From the NCBI RefSeq assembly GCF_037893015.1, contig NC_133663.1, positions 3,981,378-4,045,377 of the forward strand: DNA of 64,000 nucleotides, in the 5' to 3' direction. The notes beneath the pieces are model-generated. The model did not search any database, was not told the origin of the DNA, and worked only from the letters and a program-made list of their open reading frames with translations. Below are positions 34,032-46,319 of this stretch, piece after piece (positions within the stretch are counted from its first letter, which is position 1; each line of letters starts with the position of its first letter). Source of the stretch: Macrotis lagotis. Lineage: Eukaryota > Chordata > Mammalia > Peramelemorphia > Peramelidae. Made by a program: the position numbers and the translations under genes.

Positions 34032-35094
34032 GAGTGTGAGTGTGTTGTGTGTAATGAGTTACAATGTATATGTGTGACTGTTGTGAGTGTGTTATGAGTG
34101 TGTATGTGGTGAGTCTGTGTCTATGATCAGTGTTGGAGAGGGTGTGGTGGGCAGCAGGGAAAACGATGCGGCCTGACCCAGTGCCCGTGTTCCAGGACAC
34201 TGACTTCAGTTAGTTTTGCAGTAGCCATTGGCTGGCCCCATACCCGCCCCAACACCTTGGTTTCTGGCCTCGGTGAAATGATGAGAGTGGTCTCTTTGGA
34301 AGATCAAACTCTATCCCATAGTGTTGCCCAAAGGACAGAGCCCCGACTTTAGAGCTAGTCAGGTCTGGCCCTGGTAGGTGCTTAATGCTTGTGGATGACA
34401 TGATGCCCATGCGACCATGTTGTTCTTCACAAGGAAGTTGCAAAAGCAAAGCATTTTTCATTGCACTTTGGACTCTGAGTTAATAGGCTTGAATGGAGAA
34501 TAGAGCTAAAGTGAGTCTAATATTTACTATCTAGCATTGGGCTACTTTGTAAAAACTATGTGATTTGGCTCCACAAACAGAATTCTACTGTTTTGTGTAA
34601 ACACTTTTACAGATTTTTAATAGAATTTAAGTTCTGGAGGGGAAGGCCATGTCTGTGTGGGGCGGGGTGGGGGGTGATTCTGCTATCTAGCATAACATCT
34701 ATTATAGAATAGACATTTAATAGTGCTGTCTGTCTGGGAGAATCCAACGATGGCAGTGGAAATAACAACTTCAAAATAATAAAAAAATGAACACTGTCAA
34801 ATTTCAAAGAATAAGAATAGCCCCGAAGAAGAGAAAGACAAAGATGCTTTTTCCTCCTCCATCCTTTGCAGAAGTGGGAGGTTCACAGAGGCAGGCATGG
34901 TGTGTAGTTTAAAGATTTTTTTCCTATGTATTGATAGATTTACTCATTTTTTCCTCTTTGATCTATTTTTCTTTATTTTAAAAATATTTATTGTATAGAG
35001 TGCCTCTTTGGAAGGGGGAAGGAAGAAGGAAATGGCAATTTTAAGCAACTTAAAAACAAGAGATCAAAACTTATTTTAAAATATAAATGCTTAT

Positions 35095-35253
35095 GGGGAA
35101 GCTAGGTGGTGAAATGGATAGAGCACCAGTCCTGGAGTCAGGAGGACCTGAGTTCAAATTTGACCTCAGACACTTAATAATTGCCTAGCTGTGTGACCTT
35201 GTATAAGTCACTTAACCCCATTGCCTTGCCAAAAAACCCCATCAAAAAGACCC
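35095..35253 (+). repeat. tRNA-headed CORE-SINE
   Basis: Head GGGGAAGCTAGGTGGTGAAA, B-box GAGTTCAAATTTG, tail with CCAAAAAACCCCATCAAAAA. AAAATATAAAT flanks it at 35078-35088 and 35254-35264. GGACCTGAG variant, several head changes. Confidence 0.88.
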
Positions 35254-35399
35254 AAAATATAAATTTTTCCTGAGTAAATTGCACTGAATACTAGACTGTC
35301 AGCTGACTGAAGACAGAGTAATGTCTGTGTCCCCTACACAATGAACACTTCCTAAATATTGACTGCCACACCAAGGTGCCCTCTCATGTTTTCCTACAT

Positions 35400-35570
35400 G
35401 ACGTAACTGTCTCATAGCACAGTGCAGTGGGATCTGGGGTGGAATCCCAGCTCTACCATCCACCCCGGGTGAATTCAAGTGCCCACTCACCTGCTAAAGA
35501 CCATTTCTTCATCTATTAAATGAGATTGGACTAGATGAGGATTTCTGATGAGGACCTTTTCATCTTCAGG
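35400..35570 (+). repeat. MIR-type SINE fragment
   Basis: TAGCACAGTGCAGTGGGATC, GGAATCCCAGCTCTACCATCC and CATTTCTTCATCTATTAAATGAG are recognisable in order. Confidence 0.5.
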
Positions 35571-35691
35571 CTCGTGATTGGTCATCCTCTAGCTGACTTT
35601 TCTCTTCAGGGCTTTCTCCTGAGTAGATAGCTAATGGGTGTTGGTCCAGATTATACTGATGAATGCATTAGTTTCCAGTGACTCTCATTTG

Positions 35692-35938
35692 TTGTTGTTG
35701 GGTCATATTAGCCATGTCAACCCATCATGACCCCATATGGGGATTTCTTTTCAAAGATAATGGAGTGGTTTGCTATTTCCTTCTCCAATTCATTTTCTAG
35801 ATGAGAAATCTGAGATAAACAGGGTGAGATGATTTTTCCAGGGGTCACACAACTAGTAAGTATCTGAAGCTGGATTTAAACTCAGATCCTCCTGACTCTA
35901 GGGTCAACACTCTATCCACTGTGGCATTTAGCTGCTTC
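35692..35938 (-). repeat. SINE with common head and BovB/RTE-like 3' end
   Basis: The 3' end (+ strand TTGTTGTTGTTGGGTCATATT, then CAACCCATCATGACCCC) reads on the - strand as GGGGTCATGATGGGTTGACATGG..CAACAACAA, close to the 3' terminus of the BovB LINE at 58.8 kb. The 5' head (complement of CTCTATCCACTGTGGCATTTAGC) is the same head as the A-tailed SINEs. The middle carries GAGATGAGAAATCTGAGATAAAC and the CORE part. Confidence 0.8.
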
Positions 35939-36594
35939 AGTGACTCAATAGACATCACAAAATTGCCTTCACATGAAGGTTTGGGTTTGAGTTATTTAAT
36001 TAAGAATTATTCTTCTTCACATGCAGAAGGAGTTCCTTCAAGACCTCAAGAATCCCTAATCTCATTGGGGTGGGTCATTTATCCATTTGACCAGGCAATG
36101 CCCCCATGATATTAGTAGATGGTATTCATGAACAAAATAAGTCATGGCCCTCTGAATTTAATCATCTTGTTCAGATTTAGCTCTCCTAGGTCTTAGAGGG
36201 CAGACACACAACCAGTCACCAAGTCCATTTCTAGGTCTCCAGCTTGATGTTGGATCTCTCTGAGGTTGAGAAGCACCACCTCTAAGAACTTGGCACCACC
36301 TGTATCCCATGAAAACCCATCAGAAGACACTCTACCTGGAGAAGTGTGCTGGTCTTGGAGGTATCTATCTGATAGATCTATGATTTTGTCCAAGTGCAAG
36401 GTCCCTCCAGTGCTACAAATCACAATCATTCAGTGCCTATCTGTCCTGCGCCCCTCTGGTTCATGTCTTCCCAAAGGTTCATCACACTCACTTGAGCCAT
36501 ACAGCCTGCTTGGGTACCTTTATCAGTTTCCCCTAGCATCATGATATCAATGGGGCAGGTGACCTATCTGCAGAACCAATCTATTTGCTTTGTT

Positions 36595-36690
36595 CATCTA
36601 TTAGACTGTGACTTCCATGAGGTCAGGAACTGTCTTTCACATTTCTATGTATCCCTAGAACTTAATTATTGCTAGTTCATTATATGACTC
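36595..36690 (+). repeat. L2-type LINE 3' end
   Basis: TCTATTAGACTGTGACTTCC, ATGAGGTCAGGAACTGTC, TTTCTATGTATCCCTAGAAC and TTATTGCTAGTTCATTATATG match the terminal part of L2. Confidence 0.5.
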
Positions 36691-37244
36691 CACTGCCTGG
36701 ACAAAAAAAAATGTTCTCTCTAAGAAGCTGTTGACTGGAGGTACTCAGGCTCAGTTTCTTCCTCATTGATCAGCTTTAATTTTGATGATATATTAGTGTG
36801 GTCAGGAATGAGCTCCCTGCCCTGGATCCTTCTAATTTACAAATAATGGAACTGAGAAAAACAGATCCGCTCATTTGTAATGCAGGTCTGCTACACACAC
36901 ATCACAGCCAGGGATGCAGGCAAAATACTTGGCATAATCTCCATTTCAGGCTTGTGGAGGATGAGGATACAGTCTCAGGTGCTGCGCTTCCACCTGACCA
37001 GAATGCCCTGTTGCAGATGGTGCTTTCTGGGAAGATGATTGATTTACAGGTAGACTTGTAATTATATAGGAACTAGGTATTACCATTCCCCTCCCAGAGC
37101 ACACATTCCAGGCATGGTCCCTATTGGCTCAGGGTTTGGAAGATTAGAGATTGACCCCTCCTGATAGTAAAGTAAAATCTCTGAATAACCTGGACTTGGT
37201 GCATTCATGGAAGCAGTGACATGGGAAGCCACATGGACAGTCTG

Positions 37245-37530
37245 CATTTGGCAAGCATTTGTTAAGCCATTACTGGATGCTAGCCATAGGCAAGGTTTTG
37301 AGGCAATAAACCCCAAAGTAAAGCAGGATCTGATCTCAACAACAAATGTAAACCAATAAATGGATGTTTACCTGGAATAGTTTGGAGGAAAAGAACGCTA
37401 AGGGTATATGGATCGCCTTCCCATAGGAGATAGACTACGAGGTGAACTTTGAAAGATTCTAAGAGACAATAATAAAAATGAAATATGGAGAGCACAACCT
37501 GGGCACATTCTCAGAGGGAGGAGATAAAAT
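37245..37530 (+). repeat. Old interspersed repeat of uncertain family
   Basis: GCAAGCATTTGTTAAGCCATTAC, GCAATAAACCCCAAAGTAAAGC and CATTCTCAGAGGGAGGAG are parts, in order, of a repeat common in marsupials and other mammals. I cannot name it safely. Confidence 0.4.
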
Positions 37531-37994
37531 ATTGCCTTCAGGAAAAAGCCACAAAGATCAATTTGGAAAGAAGAATGTGCTCTTGATAAAAGTCTAATGA
37601 GTGAGTGGGGGTTGGCTAAACCAGCTCCAATCTAAAGAAAATGTGCAATCCAGTACTAATGACCATGGAGCCTTGGTGAGCTTGTTTATGAGTTCTGCAG
37701 CTATCTGCCAACTGTTGACTATTGAATTACCTTGGGGTGATAAGCTTTTTAATTAGCAGATGAATGGAAACTGGTTACACATATAGAAGTCTTCAGTGGA
37801 GGAACTCTATAGCACCTCTCATTCAGTGCAGATTTGAATGAGAAGAAAGACCTGCTGTGAGGATGGACACCTTTTTACCATATGGATATAAATTCATGTC
37901 ACTGCCATGTCCTGTCACTCTTGTGTTTAATTTTTTTAATTTTAAATACATGAGTATGCAGAGGAAAATGGTATATGACATGAAGTTTTATCCT

Positions 37995-38152
37995 CCTTTT
38001 AGGGAGGCAAGGCAGTGGGGTTAAGTGACTTGCCCAAGATCACACAGCTATCTAATTATGAAGTGTCTGAAGTGGGATTTGAACTCAGGTTTAAACTCAG
38101 GTCCTCCTGACTCCAGGGCTGGTGTTCTATCCACTGCACCATCTAGCTACCC
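37995..38152 (-). repeat. tRNA-headed CORE-SINE with internal duplication
   Basis: Reverse copy from GGAGGCAAGGCAGTGGGGTT to head complement CATCTAGCTACCC. A 14-16-bp stretch is doubled (GAACTCAGGTTTAAACTCAGG at 38080-38100). No convincing target duplication. Confidence 0.82.
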
Positions 38153-38849
38153 AAGAATTGTGTATGATCTGAAAAGTCCTCAAGGTTAGAGGAGCCACCA
38201 GAAATTCAACAACTGAAGATTGTAACCAGAATCTTCTCCGAGTCTGATGAGGAACCAGCTCTGACAAGTGATTGACTCATCCCAGCTTAGCAATAAATTT
38301 ACTAGCTTTCTGGGATACCATTCTCCACAAGACTGAAATCTAGGTTGACACACATGAAGAACTGGGTACACTTCTAATATGAGAGACAGCGGATGGTCTA
38401 GTGACAGAAGCTAGGAAGACCACTGCAGAAGGGTTGTGATAATCTTCCAGAGTTATCAAACCAACCCAGAATATACTGTAAAAATTTGAAATTTTCATTC
38501 CTTTTGGGTAAAACTACTTTGCTACTTGCTGTCATAGAGGAGATGATATTAAATTTAGAGAAGTTAGTGGGTGTTCCAGAAACCCCTAAGCCAAGGTTGG
38601 GAAGGGACAAAATCTCAAGGATATCCCTCTTGCCAGGGTCACGGAGTCTCTACTGATGTCAAAAACCACTTTTCAATAGAAATTGATCCCTCACAGAATT
38701 GAATCTATCTCAGTGAGTTGATCACTCAAGGGAGTCTTTGATCTTGTGTCTTGGAGCTTCATTTCCATCTGTCATCCATCTGTGGGACTCTTGCCTTTCC
38801 ACAAGTTCATCATAGGGTTTTCCCCCCAACAACCTAGAGTTATTTTAAA

Positions 38850-39650
38850 TGGGAGCATCTCTTACTATATATCCTTGCAGGGCTTTCTTTGATAATATAT
38901 AGAAATATTGTGAATTTATGTCAGTTTGTTTTATGTCCTGCTATTTTGCTAAATTATTCATTGCTTAAACTAACTTTTTAGTTGAATCTCTAGAATTTTC
39001 CAAGTATATCAGTATATTATCTACAAAGAGAGTATTCTATTTTCAGCTGTAGTTCATTTAGTTTTTCCTTTAAAAATTTGGATGCCAAAGCACGTGGTAC
39101 TTCTGCCTTTCATCATAATGAAGTTTCTCTGTTTATTTCTTTTAATTAAATCTCTTTTAGTTTTAACTTTGTCTAAAATAATGATTTCTACTCCTGTTTT
39201 TATTTTTCATTAGCTTAAATACAAAAAAAAATTGTTCCTAAACTTATACTTTTACTTTATATGTGTCTCTCTTGCTAAAATGTGTTCTGTTTTTTTGGTC
39301 TACAACACATTATTGGATTCTGGTTTTTAATCCATTCTGCTATGTGATTTTGTCTTATGGATGAGTTTCTCCCATTCACATTCACAGTGATGATCACTAA
39401 TTGTGCAATTCTGTTCTAAAACTTCTGGGCACTTTTCTTTAATAATCTCATGAAATGTTATATCTAGACTCTTTTTAAAAATCAGAACTTCAGGTAGTCC
39501 AAGAATTCTTATATTATCTCTCCTCATTTTATTTGGTTCAGTTGTTTTTCTAATGAGATATTTCACATTATCTTCTAATCATCTTCTATTTTTTCATTCT
39601 TTTGATTTTGTTTTATTATTTCTTGATGTCTCATGCATCCATTAGCTTCC
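38850..39650 (-). mobile_element. L1 LINE remnant with ORF1 and ORF2 pieces
   Basis: On the - strand, 39566-39327 gives an ORF1-type RNA-binding segment (NKMRRDNIRILGLPE..CPEVLEQNC), then text like the start of the ORF2 endonuclease (CEWEKLIHKTKSHSRMD). Further 3', 39190-39100 gives endonuclease-like GVEII.LDKVKTKRD, and 39010-38900 reverse-transcriptase-like DNILIYLENSRDSTKKLV. The whole L1 is packed into 0.8 kb, so several internal deletions have occurred. Stops and frame changes are present. Confidence 0.75.
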
Positions 39651-39784
39651 TGAACTAACTGCTTCCTGTTGTTCTTTCTCATTGGTTATAAGTCAAGGAC
39701 TAAGTGTCCCCAGAGTGGGCTTCTTCTCCATTGACATCATGGTGATATAAATTGCTAGATTTGGAGATACTATTGTGTCTTATG

Positions 39785-39940
39785 TGTGACACCCAGATGG
39801 TACAGAAGATAGAGTGAGAGACTTGGAGACAGGAAGACCTGAATTCAAATTCCGGGTCAGCATGTACTAACTATGCATTAAAGTCATTTAATTTCTCTGA
39901 GTCTTAGTTTCCTCATATATAAAATGGGGATTGTGTTCAT
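39785..39940 (+). repeat. MIR/CORE-type SINE
   Basis: AGATGGTACAGAAGATAGAG, ACAGGAAGACCTGAATTCAAA, TTAATTTCTCTGAGTCTTAG and TCCTCATATATAAAATGGGG run head to tail. An old relative of the common SINE head. Confidence 0.6.
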
Positions 39941-40964
39941 TGTCTTTTTCATTGTCTTTATTGGTTGTCTTTTTGTTTCTAGAAGAAGCTTGAGATCATT
40001 CAAAAAGTTTTATTATTTCCTAGAGGTCATTCAGTCTACTCTCTGTTTTTAACTCTGAGACTCGCCCAATGACTACTTATCCCAATTAGACAGAGCTCTA
40101 TGCAGTGTCTGACTGTTTGAAAACATGATGAAATCAGGGCGAGAGACATTCTTCACTCCATGATTTTTCCCATCAAAAATGATGAGGCCAATCTTTTTTA
40201 TGCCATTTTAAGTAGTGTTTTCCAGGAAGCAATGAAGTACTTTGAGTTCTGGTGTAATTGGTACAGTGTCATCCAGAAACAGGAGCATCTGGGAGGAAAG
40301 AGAGAAGCAGAATTAGGGTCTTCACCTAGTATTCTGCATCACTGGTACATTAGTACTCTTCCATAATAGGGTGTGCTTCTTAGTCACTGACAAACATATT
40401 CCTGTCTTGTTCTCCTCAGCTTTGTGATCAGAACAGCCTCTGACTTGGTTGTTTCTGTGATCTTTTTTCAAAGAATCTTGAAACATTTTGATGTTTCATT
40501 TGATGCTAGGAAGGATGATGCCTCCCTGAAAGAGAATTTTAAAAGCAGCATTTTGTTCCTTTGAATCAAATGGTTTTTCAGAACTAGTAAAGAGTCGGCT
40601 GAATATTCTCTATGACTTCTGGTCATATGCCACAAGACAAAGATGGCCTTGGTAAACAGTTACCTAAAAATGCCAGAAAGAGGTTGCTCTGAGCAGAAAA
40701 AGAAGAATAACATGTTGATTCCTGAGGGAAGTATGCACACTATTCTATTGTGCAAAAGATCAAAGAAATCATGGCAGCAATTTTTTTTAATATTCTCACA
40801 GACTCAGGAAAATAAAATGCCAGCATTTTTGTGGTTTGGCATGAATAATACATCAAAAAGCCCAGAGTTTGAAAATACTTGTGTGAGTTATAATATGACT
40901 AAAGTAAAACAATAAAAACTTAGTTTGAGAATAAAAAATCTAGCATTTTTTGCTATAAAAGAAA

Positions 40965-41430
40965 GTATTTATATGGTACTTTAAGGCTTCCCATTTTATT
41001 CTCGCAATGCCCTTATGAGGCAGGTACTATTGTTAGCCCTATTTTACAGATGAGGAAACTGAGGAAAGTGTAGGTTAAATGAGTTGCCTAGAATCACTCA
41101 GTAGTAAATGTCTGAGGTTAAATTTGAATGCAAGTCTTCCTGACTCCAGATCAGCCAACAAACATTTATTAATCACCCCTTTAGTATCAGGTGCTCTGCA
41201 GTCTAGCCCTCTCTCCAGTGTGCCACCTATTTGAACATTTGCAAAGCACTTTGGCCATGCTTATCTTACATGATCCACACCCACCTATGAGGTAGGTGCT
41301 ATTATTAGTACCAATTTATAGATGGAGAAGCTGAGATAGAATGGCCTGCCTACACAGCTAATAAATGTTGGAGCCAGGATTTGATCTCAGATTATTTTTC
41401 CTCCAAGTCCAGAACTCTTAGCCTGTTGCC
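40965..41430 (-). repeat. Two adjacent reverse MIR-type SINEs
   Basis: The first has CTTATGAGGCAGGTACTATTG, TTTTACAGATGAGGAAACTGAGG and TTGAATGCAAGTCTTCCTGAC. The second has TGAGGTAGGTGCTATTATTAG, TAGATGGAGAAGCTGAGATAG and TTTGATCTCAG. Both begin with the same 3' motif, so they are separate insertions of one family. Confidence 0.65.
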
Positions 41431-41439
41431 CCTATTCCC

Positions 41440-43272
41440 TGGATGCATTGTCTTTGGTGATCGCTTCAGTCTGCGTTCCCTCTTCTTTGACCTCTGACAG
41501 ATTGCTTAGTGAGACAACTCCAGAAGACTGAGGGGAAGGAGAACGGTCTTCAGATCTCTCAAGGGCTGTCAAGGGGACGAGAGAAGAACAAAAGTAATGG
41601 GAAGAAATTACAGAAAGATGAATTTAGGCTGGATCTCAAGGGGGGAAGGAAAGAGACCCTCATTTTCTAATTGTCAATTGTCCAGAAGTGGAATAAGCTC
41701 TTGGCCAGCGATGGTTGCTTCATCACTGGCAGTCTAGGAAAACCTGTCTGCTTGTGGGAGATGCCACCATGGGCATTTTTGTTCCTTCAGATTTGATGGA
41801 TGCCACTGAAGTTTGATTCCCTAGTTCTGGGTTCCTTGCCCCTTCTTCCCCCTCTTGTCTACCTTTGAGTTTTCTTGAATTTTGCTTCCCTTTTCTTCCT
41901 ACATTCTTTCCAGTCTTCAGCCTTCTATTCCCCACCCCCTTCCCTGCTTAATTATGTGCCCTCCTTTCTAATTCTGCATCTCTAAGAATCCAAGTCTTTT
42001 AAAGACAGGGGGGCTTGCACATGTCAGTCATGGATCGGTGTGTGATGGGAGTTAACCAGGGCTTTGCATACTAATGACTTCCCTGAATAAACAGGCTGCA
42101 TCCCCCAACAGCAGAGATGTAGGGAAGCATCTGGGGAGGGCCAATGGGGGGAAGACCTATTGCTTCTGATAGAGTTCATGGTTAAGGTGAAGATATTTCA
42201 GTGCTAATTGAGAAAACATATTAATATATTCTTTTCTCCCCACCCCCACCCTCCCTACTGTCACACACATGCTCAAACCTATACTAAGAGACTTGAACCA
42301 AAATCATGGAAACATTTAGAAAGATGAGAAATCTGTCACTTTTCAGTTACTCTGCATATCAAATACTTGAGCACAGGGATCCCTCTCCATGGCCAGAGAC
42401 AGATTTGAGAACCATGCCAGGTTTGGAGCTGTCTCTGCTATTGTGTCTGGGGAATGATTTTTGGAGGCATCCAAGGGATGGGTAAGCAGGTGGTTCCACT
42501 GTATGGTGCAAAGGCTCTTAGGTATTAGATAGTCCATAAGATCACCCAGTTTCATCAATGCACACGGATTCACTAAGCCTTTCTGACTTGTTTCCCCTTC
42601 AATGTTACCAGTGGGGTAGAGTTTTAACCTGAAATCATTGGAGGGGAAGAAAGTAAACATTCTGGGTAGGTGAGGGGAGTTGTTTCCCCTGAGCCCACCC
42701 TGGGCTAACCCAGATCTACTCACATCAGTTGTATGTAAGTCCATCTATAAATGCAGAGCTCTTCTGTCTTCCATTCTGCCTTGCTAGTCAGACCAATAAT
42801 CCAGTGGGAAAACTGGGTGGCCTAGGAGGACCCTTCTTCCTGGCTCCATGTTGAGATGGCAAGAGAGGGGCTGTGGCAGCTCAGTCTATCCCTTTGCATC
42901 CAACTTAATGACTCCAAGTCATATTCTTAAAAGTCTTTTTCTTTTGAAAAAAATTCTTCCTATTTTCCTTTCAGATACTGCTTCTTCTCTTTGAGAAGGT
43001 CCTCAAAGACCCCAAGACCTCTGAGTCTTCTATGATCCACAATGAGGGAGTCTGGGAAGAAGGTTGGTGACAGAAGCATCTGCCAGGCCCTTGGCACTGA
43101 GGGGGTCTGGGCAGAGAAGAGATGCCCCAGGCCATTAGGCTTTCCTTACCTTGAGAAACTTGCCTCTCCAATGGCAAAGTCCCAGGTGCCTCCCACTGGG
43201 CTTATCACCTTCTTTGCCATGACTCTCCTGGACAAATAACTCTTCCTTCTCTTGGTCCCAGGTCATGTTTTG
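41440..43272. other. Intergenic, no feature recognised
   Basis: A C/T-rich tract lies at 41820-41950, and a repeat-free patch at 42000-42130 (GTTAACCAGGGCTTTGCATAC, TAATGAC). No reading frame with a domain. Confidence 0.4.
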
Positions 43273-43287
43273 TAAAATTGTGCTTCT

Positions 43288-43430
43288 GGGGCAGCTAGAT
43301 GGTGTAGTGGATAAAGCACTGGCCCTGGAGTCAGGAGTACCTGGGTTCAAATCTGGTCTCAAACACTTAATAATTATCTAGCTGTGTGGCCTTGGGCAAG
43401 CCACTTAACCCCATTTACCTTACAAAAACC
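43288..43430 (+). repeat. tRNA-headed CORE-SINE with perfect 15-bp duplication
   Basis: TAAAATTGTGCTTCT occurs at 43273-43287 and 43431-43445 without a difference. The copy has the GTACCTGGG variant and a short tail. Perfect flanks suggest a relatively young insertion. Confidence 0.95.
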
Positions 43431-44244
43431 TAAAATTGTGCTTCTCCTGGAGACCTGACCAGGTGACTCATCTGCTTGGGAGTGCTGGATCCAAGGTGAC
43501 CAAGTTCAACTCCCACCTCTCAGCCTTTGAAATACTCATATTTTTAACTACAATCTTTTTCTTTCCTTTCCTTCTTTGTGTGTGGAAGGGCAATTTTATT
43601 TGGTGATATTTTTTTAAGGGAAAAAACCAAACAAAACATTTTCACTCCAGCTGAGTTTAAAGGCCTGTTAATCTTTTGAAATTAGCTTGATTAACTCATT
43701 TTTTAAAGAAGGCAAGTTTTTCCCCAAAAAACTTTTGGAATGTGTAGCTGGCAGGAGTCATTGTTTTGAGGTAAGTCTTTGTTTTCCAAAGGGTGGCATT
43801 CTTTCCTTTAACCAAGGACATATACCTGCTTTTTCTCTCATTTCCACACTTTCTACATCCTTAGACTCAATTCCAATCTGTGACTGAGTGTCATATGATT
43901 AAAGGTTCTGGACGCTGGGAAGGGCTGGGCATGGGAGGGGGCCAATCACACCCAAAAAAGTTCACCTCTCTATCCCTTACTCACCTTGTGATCTAAGACC
44001 CATGAATTCTTTTCCTCAGAATTTCCCTCCTGCCCCCGCTGAGATTCCATCATCCTCTGCCTCAGAACCTGGGCCATGCTCACTGAACCTCAGGTCACAC
44101 CTGAATGAAGAAGGGGGCTCTCGGATAGTGTGGTGGATGATACAGAAACTTCTGTAGCAAGGAACTGAGCCACCGGTGCCATCTCATGGGGCTGAGGGCA
44201 AGGGAAAGGAGAGAGGAACGTCAGTGGATTTGACTGAACCATTA

Positions 44245-44375
44245 ATGTCCAATGGCCTGCTGTGAACAAGGTGAGGTGCTGCAGAGAAAAAAGCAAAGAT
44301 GACAGGCCTGCCCTCAACATGCTGATGTTCCACTGGGGTTGTAGGGAATGGATGGAAAGAAGCACAATATGGCTT
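44245..44375 (+). repeat. Old interspersed repeat, 5' piece
   Basis: TGAACAAGGTGAGGTGCTGC, AAAAAGCAAAGATGACAGGCC and GCTGATGTTCCACTGGGG resemble part of the same family as at 37.25 kb. A later part seems to continue at 45240-45420 (GGCTGTCCATTCCAGGCAGAGG), with the TG-rich domain and a SINE in between. Confidence 0.35.
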
Positions 44376-44848
44376 AGTGTGTATGTGTGTGTTTGTGAGA
44401 ATATGTGTGAGTTAATGTGTGGGCATGTGCAGATGTTAATGGACATATGTGTGTGTGTGGTTATATGTGTGTAAATGCATATATGAGTGTGTTTATGTCA
44501 GTGTCACGTGTGTTTATGTTAATATGTGTATGCATAAGCATGTGTGAGTTAATATGTGGCTGTGTGGTGGTAATGTGTGTGCATATGTGTGATTATATGA
44601 GTGTGAGTATGTGTAAATGCATGTGTGCATGAGTGTGTGGATATGCATACACATGCACATGCATATGCATGTAGGCTTATTGTGTGAGTGTGGACAAGTT
44701 ACTGTGATTATGCATGCATGTGTGTATAAGTATGTAATTATGTGATTGTGTACAAATGCGTGTGTGTGCACATGCATGGGCATATGGTTATGTGTGCATG
44801 AATGTGTGTGAGCATGCATATGCATTGTGAGTGTGTGAATCTATATGA

Positions 44849-44886
<38 letters not shown>

Positions 44887-44892
44887 ACTGTA
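44376..44892. repeat. TG-rich 0.5-kb domain ending in (GT)n
   Basis: About 515 bases of degenerate TGTGTG, ATGTGTGA, GCATGCATATG and ATATGTG units, ending in a purer GT run of about 30 bp (44853-44882). All frames are low-complexity (Cys/Val/Met or His/Thr). It is an expanded, mutated dinucleotide array with Z-DNA potential. Confidence 0.9.
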
Positions 44893-44974
44893 TGCTTGTG
44901 TGTGCCGTGGGCCAGAGGATAGGGAATATTTGAGATGAGCACTGGGAGATGAAAGACTTCAGGAACTTCTCTCC

Positions 44975-45220
44975 CATTGCAGAGAGAACAGTGGATTTGA
45001 AATTAGAGGGGACGGATTCAAATCCCACAGCTATAGTTGACACCTGCATAGCCTTGGGTGGACACTGGACAAGTCACTTAGCCCCATTTTCCTCTGTTTC
45101 CTCATCTGTAAAATGAGATATATAAGAAAATGCCAGGAACTCCCATATCTGGGCCCAGACAAACCCCAAAGTGGGTTACAGAGTCGAATTTGACTGAAAT
45201 GACTGAGGAACAAAAATATT
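44975..45220 (+). repeat. SINE with BovB/RTE-like 3' end
   Basis: CGGATTCAAATCCCACAGC (B-box-like), GACAAGTCACTTAGCCCC, GTTTCCTCATCTGTAAAATGAG, then CCCCAAAGTGGGTTACAGAG, GACTGAAATGACTGAGGAAC. The last two match the end of the BovB LINE in order. Confidence 0.75.
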
Positions 45221-45820
45221 GATTCTGAAAAGTGCAGTTGAGGGGGCTGTCCATTCCAGGCAGAGGGTACAGCCTAAGCAAATGCGTCTAAGTGGGAGAC
45301 AGCTAAATTGGAGGGAAATTTGCCAGAAACACCAAGAACTTAGTAAAGGGAGCTAAATGAAATGAAGCCCAATCAAGTAGGTGGGAGACAGACTGTGGAG
45401 TCTCAGAGAGAAAAAGCAACAACTACTGGAAGCTTCATAATGGAGAGTCTGAAGTCAGGTTCCTCTTCAGAGGGTGTGGGAGAGGGGAGAGATGGGAAGG
45501 CAAATTGGGTTGTGGTGGAAATAAGCCAATGGAGAAGGGTCTGGACCAAGGTGGGAGAAGGGCTAGACAAGGAGATGAAAGGGGACAAATGGGAGAGATG
45601 GGGGGAAGGGGGAATCCATTCTCTGCCTGGCTACTGGTTGGGTCTGGGGATGAAGGAGAGGTAAAAGAAGTCACAATGATGAATCACAATAGATCGGTCA
45701 GGAACATCTCTGAATACCTGTTGGAGAGAAGCTCCTGGAGATCTCGGCTCTGACCGTCTCATCAGATTGGATACAGATGAGTGGTTGGCACCAAATAGGT
45801 GCCCTTCCTTCCTCTCCGCC
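45221..45820. other. G-rich intergenic segment
   Basis: 45450-45660 is very G-rich on the + strand (GGGAGAGGGGAGAGATGGG, GGGGGGAAGGGGG), keeping several frames open; none looks like a gene. The first 200 bases may belong to the old repeat mentioned at 44245. Confidence 0.4.
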
Positions 45821-46240
45821 ATGGAGCCTCCCCACCATGAATAAGAAATGCTTTAAATACTCTTAATTCATAATAGGGAAAAACAGCTTGGTCCCTACTG
45901 GCAGGAGCTCATTATTCCTACATTATGAGAGACACCTCATTTGTCAGCCAATCCTATCAGGAAACTGGAAATGAAGCAAGGAGAAGACATTGCAGAATGA
46001 TAGATGGTGACTTCTTAATTTACTTGGACTGAATACATATCCCCCATCCTTTGAAAAATGGAAATATCAAATGGTTTTCCTATAACAAATGCTTTTGCCA
46101 GATGAGAAATTCAATTCTTTAAAAAAGGCCTGTCTCCTTTCCATGATATAATTTACTTTAAATGACCTACTATAATGACAGGATTCTTCTGGGTGGGAAG
46201 TTGTGCATCTATAACTATCTGCATCTGTCTTTTTGACTCT
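45821..46240. other. Repeat-free AT-rich block
   Basis: No repeat recognised. It contains GGAGCTCATTATTCC, GTCAGCCAATCCTATC, GACTTCTTAATTTACTTGG and TTTGCCAGATGAGAAATTC. The texture is that of a conserved non-coding element, which is unproven. Confidence 0.3.
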
Positions 46241-46319
46241 TTAGGGGTCACTTAAGACGGACTCTTCAGAGTCAGCCACATTTCTTAACTTGAAGAATAG
46301 GCACAAGAACATCAGCATT

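Noticed and set aside
44417-44825. Cys/Val/Met-rich and His/Thr-rich frames
   Set aside because: They translate the TG/CA-rich simple repeat.
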